The notes under the pieces are model-generated. The model was given only the letters and a program-made list of their open reading frames with translations. It ran no database searches and was not told the DNA's origin. Positions 63,295 to 64,000 of a DNA stretch of 64,000 nt are shown here, piece after piece. The number at the start of each line of letters is the position of its first letter. Positions within the stretch are counted from its first letter, which is position 1. The position numbers and the translations under genes are program-made. Origin of the DNA: Paludisphaera borealis (GTDB lineage Bacteria; Planctomycetota; Planctomycetia; Isosphaerales; Isosphaeraceae); the NCBI RefSeq assembly GCF_001956985.1, contig NZ_CP019082.1, positions 2,480,001 through 2,544,000 of the forward strand, given 5' to 3'.

Positions 63295-64000
63295 ACGGGA
63301 GACGTACAGGGAGGAGCCGGACCATTATCAAGCGAAGCCGTCGCGGCTTCCTCCTCGTGCTCGCCCTGGTCTTCGTCGAATCGACGGCCCTCGCCCAGGA
63401 TCGGGGCGGCGCGAATGTCGCGGCGCCCGTGCCTGACGACGGCGCCCAGTCGGCGAGCCGGCCATTATCGGGCACCAGCGAGGTGCCTCGCCTCGGTCCT
63501 GGTCAGGCGGCGATCTCCGCGTCGGTCCCGGGCCTGACGGGCTCGGGGTCTCCTTATAAACTGCTCCGCTACGAGGAGGACTTCAGCTACCTCGCCGACC
63601 CCGCGAGGCGGAACGATTTCTTCGACCCGATCAAATACGTGCCGCTTTTCGGCCGGAAGGATTGTTACCTGACCTTTGGCGGCGATGTTCGCGAGTGGTT
63701 CGAGTCGTATCACAACGACTCCTTTGGGAAGGGCCCCGGCAATGCCCAGGGGTACAACACCTACTTCCTCCAGCGCTACATGCTCCACGCCGACCTCCAT
63801 ATCGGGGGGAATTGGCGGTTCTTCCTCCAATCGATCAACGGGTTCGAGGACGGTCGGATCGGCGGTCCCCGGCCGGACATCGACGTCAACCGCTTCGACC
63901 TGCATCAAGGCTTCGTCGACTGGACATGGCGCGCGGATGAATCGGGCTCGTCGGTGACATGGCGGCTCGGCCGGCAGGAATTCCGATACGGGAGCGGACG
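63279..64000 (+). CDS. Alginate-export-type outer membrane protein, N-terminal part
   Basis: At least 240 residues; runs off the window. ATG 63279 (GAGGGG upstream) lies inside the end of the amidohydrolase gene. A signal peptide is visible ('RGFLLVLALVFVESTALAQ', cleavage after ALA), a Pro/Ser-rich spacer, then the pattern 'RYEEDFSYLADPARRNDFFDPIKYVPL', 'CYLTFGGDVREWFESYHND' and 'VNRFDLHQGFVDWTW', 'LGRQEFRYGSGR' of the AlgE-like beta-barrel family. Probably a porin for the substrate of the operon. Confidence 0.85.
   Translation, partial: MLGILNGRRTGRSRTIIKRSRRGFLLVLALVFVESTALAQDRGGANVAAPVPDDGAQSASRPLSGTSEVPRLGPGQAAISASVPGLTGSGSPYKLLRYEEDFSYLADPARRNDFFDPIKYVPLFGRKDCYLTFGGDVREWFESYHNDSFGKGPGNAQGYNTYFLQRYMLHADLHIGGNWRFFLQSINGFEDGRIGGPRPDIDVNRFDLHQGFVDWTWRADESGSSVTWRLGRQEFRYGSG

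Overview
The window looks like a high-GC chromosome segment from a planctomycete, probably of the Isosphaeraceae type. Evidence: an ECF sigma factor translationally coupled to a large Ser/Thr kinase with TPRs, a short 'RFRFTISALLIF' membrane protein, a fused NuoBCD subunit, and IS630, IS256 and ISAzo13 (Rhodopirellula-type) transposons. The taxonomic call is an inference from gene style; no rRNA is present.

Layout. 1-4563 (minus): part of a respiratory complex I cluster in the order nuoBCD (one fused gene), nuoI, a small unknown gene, nuoA, nuoH (cut by the window edge). 4920-8076: a small membrane protein, a receiver-only response regulator, a charged low-complexity protein, a strong hairpin, tRNA-Ile(GAT) and a WYL regulator. 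8282-8354: tRNA-Phe(GAA), the integration site of a prophage bounded by 55-bp direct repeats at 8305-8359 and 38549-38603.

The prophage (about 30.3 kb) carries integrase and excisionase genes (minus), a left arm of small accessory genes, a primase/ATPase, small DNA-binding and zinc-ribbon proteins, HNH nuclease, terminase small and large subunits, HK97-type portal, protease and capsid, connector proteins, a fibre/beta-helix block, tail tube, a frameshifted tail-assembly chaperone pair, a short tape measure, and small Cys-rich genes before two terminators. It is an HK97-fold, siphovirus-like element. I recognise no endolysin and no clear repressor. Its most striking property is that the attachment core lies inside the integrase reading frame. 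Integration cuts the gene: the integrated copy ends in the antisense of the tRNA (490 aa), and the original tail (71 codons beyond the core) sits 30 kb away at the right end, in the same frame. The excised circle would encode a 558-aa integrase.

Just right of the prophage lies a decayed 3' end of a second, related integrase, then a transposon graveyard (38756-42509): an IS630 split by an intact IS256, then a frameshifted ISAzo13. This implies repeated use of the same tRNA site.

43139-47169: a tightly coupled signalling operon: globin-coupled heme-sensor histidine kinase, dual-receiver protein, REC-PAS-histidine kinase, and REC-ANTAR antiterminator. An IS630 with 20-bp inverted repeats and a TA duplication (47278-48395) follows; its transposase has an in-frame stop. 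48791-55407: a four-gene operon with a FabD-like acyltransferase, an acyl-CoA dehydrogenase, a fused enoyl-CoA hydratase/3-hydroxyacyl-CoA dehydrogenase and a thiolase, i.e. a complete beta-oxidation cycle plus an acyl-transfer enzyme. 55408-56457 holds decayed coding debris, including an IS66 tail. 56458-60056 (minus) is the ECF sigma/kinase pair. 60102-64000 is a tightly packed catabolic-looking operon: isochorismatase-like hydrolase, ABM-domain membrane protein, amidohydrolase and the start of an alginate-export-type outer membrane porin.
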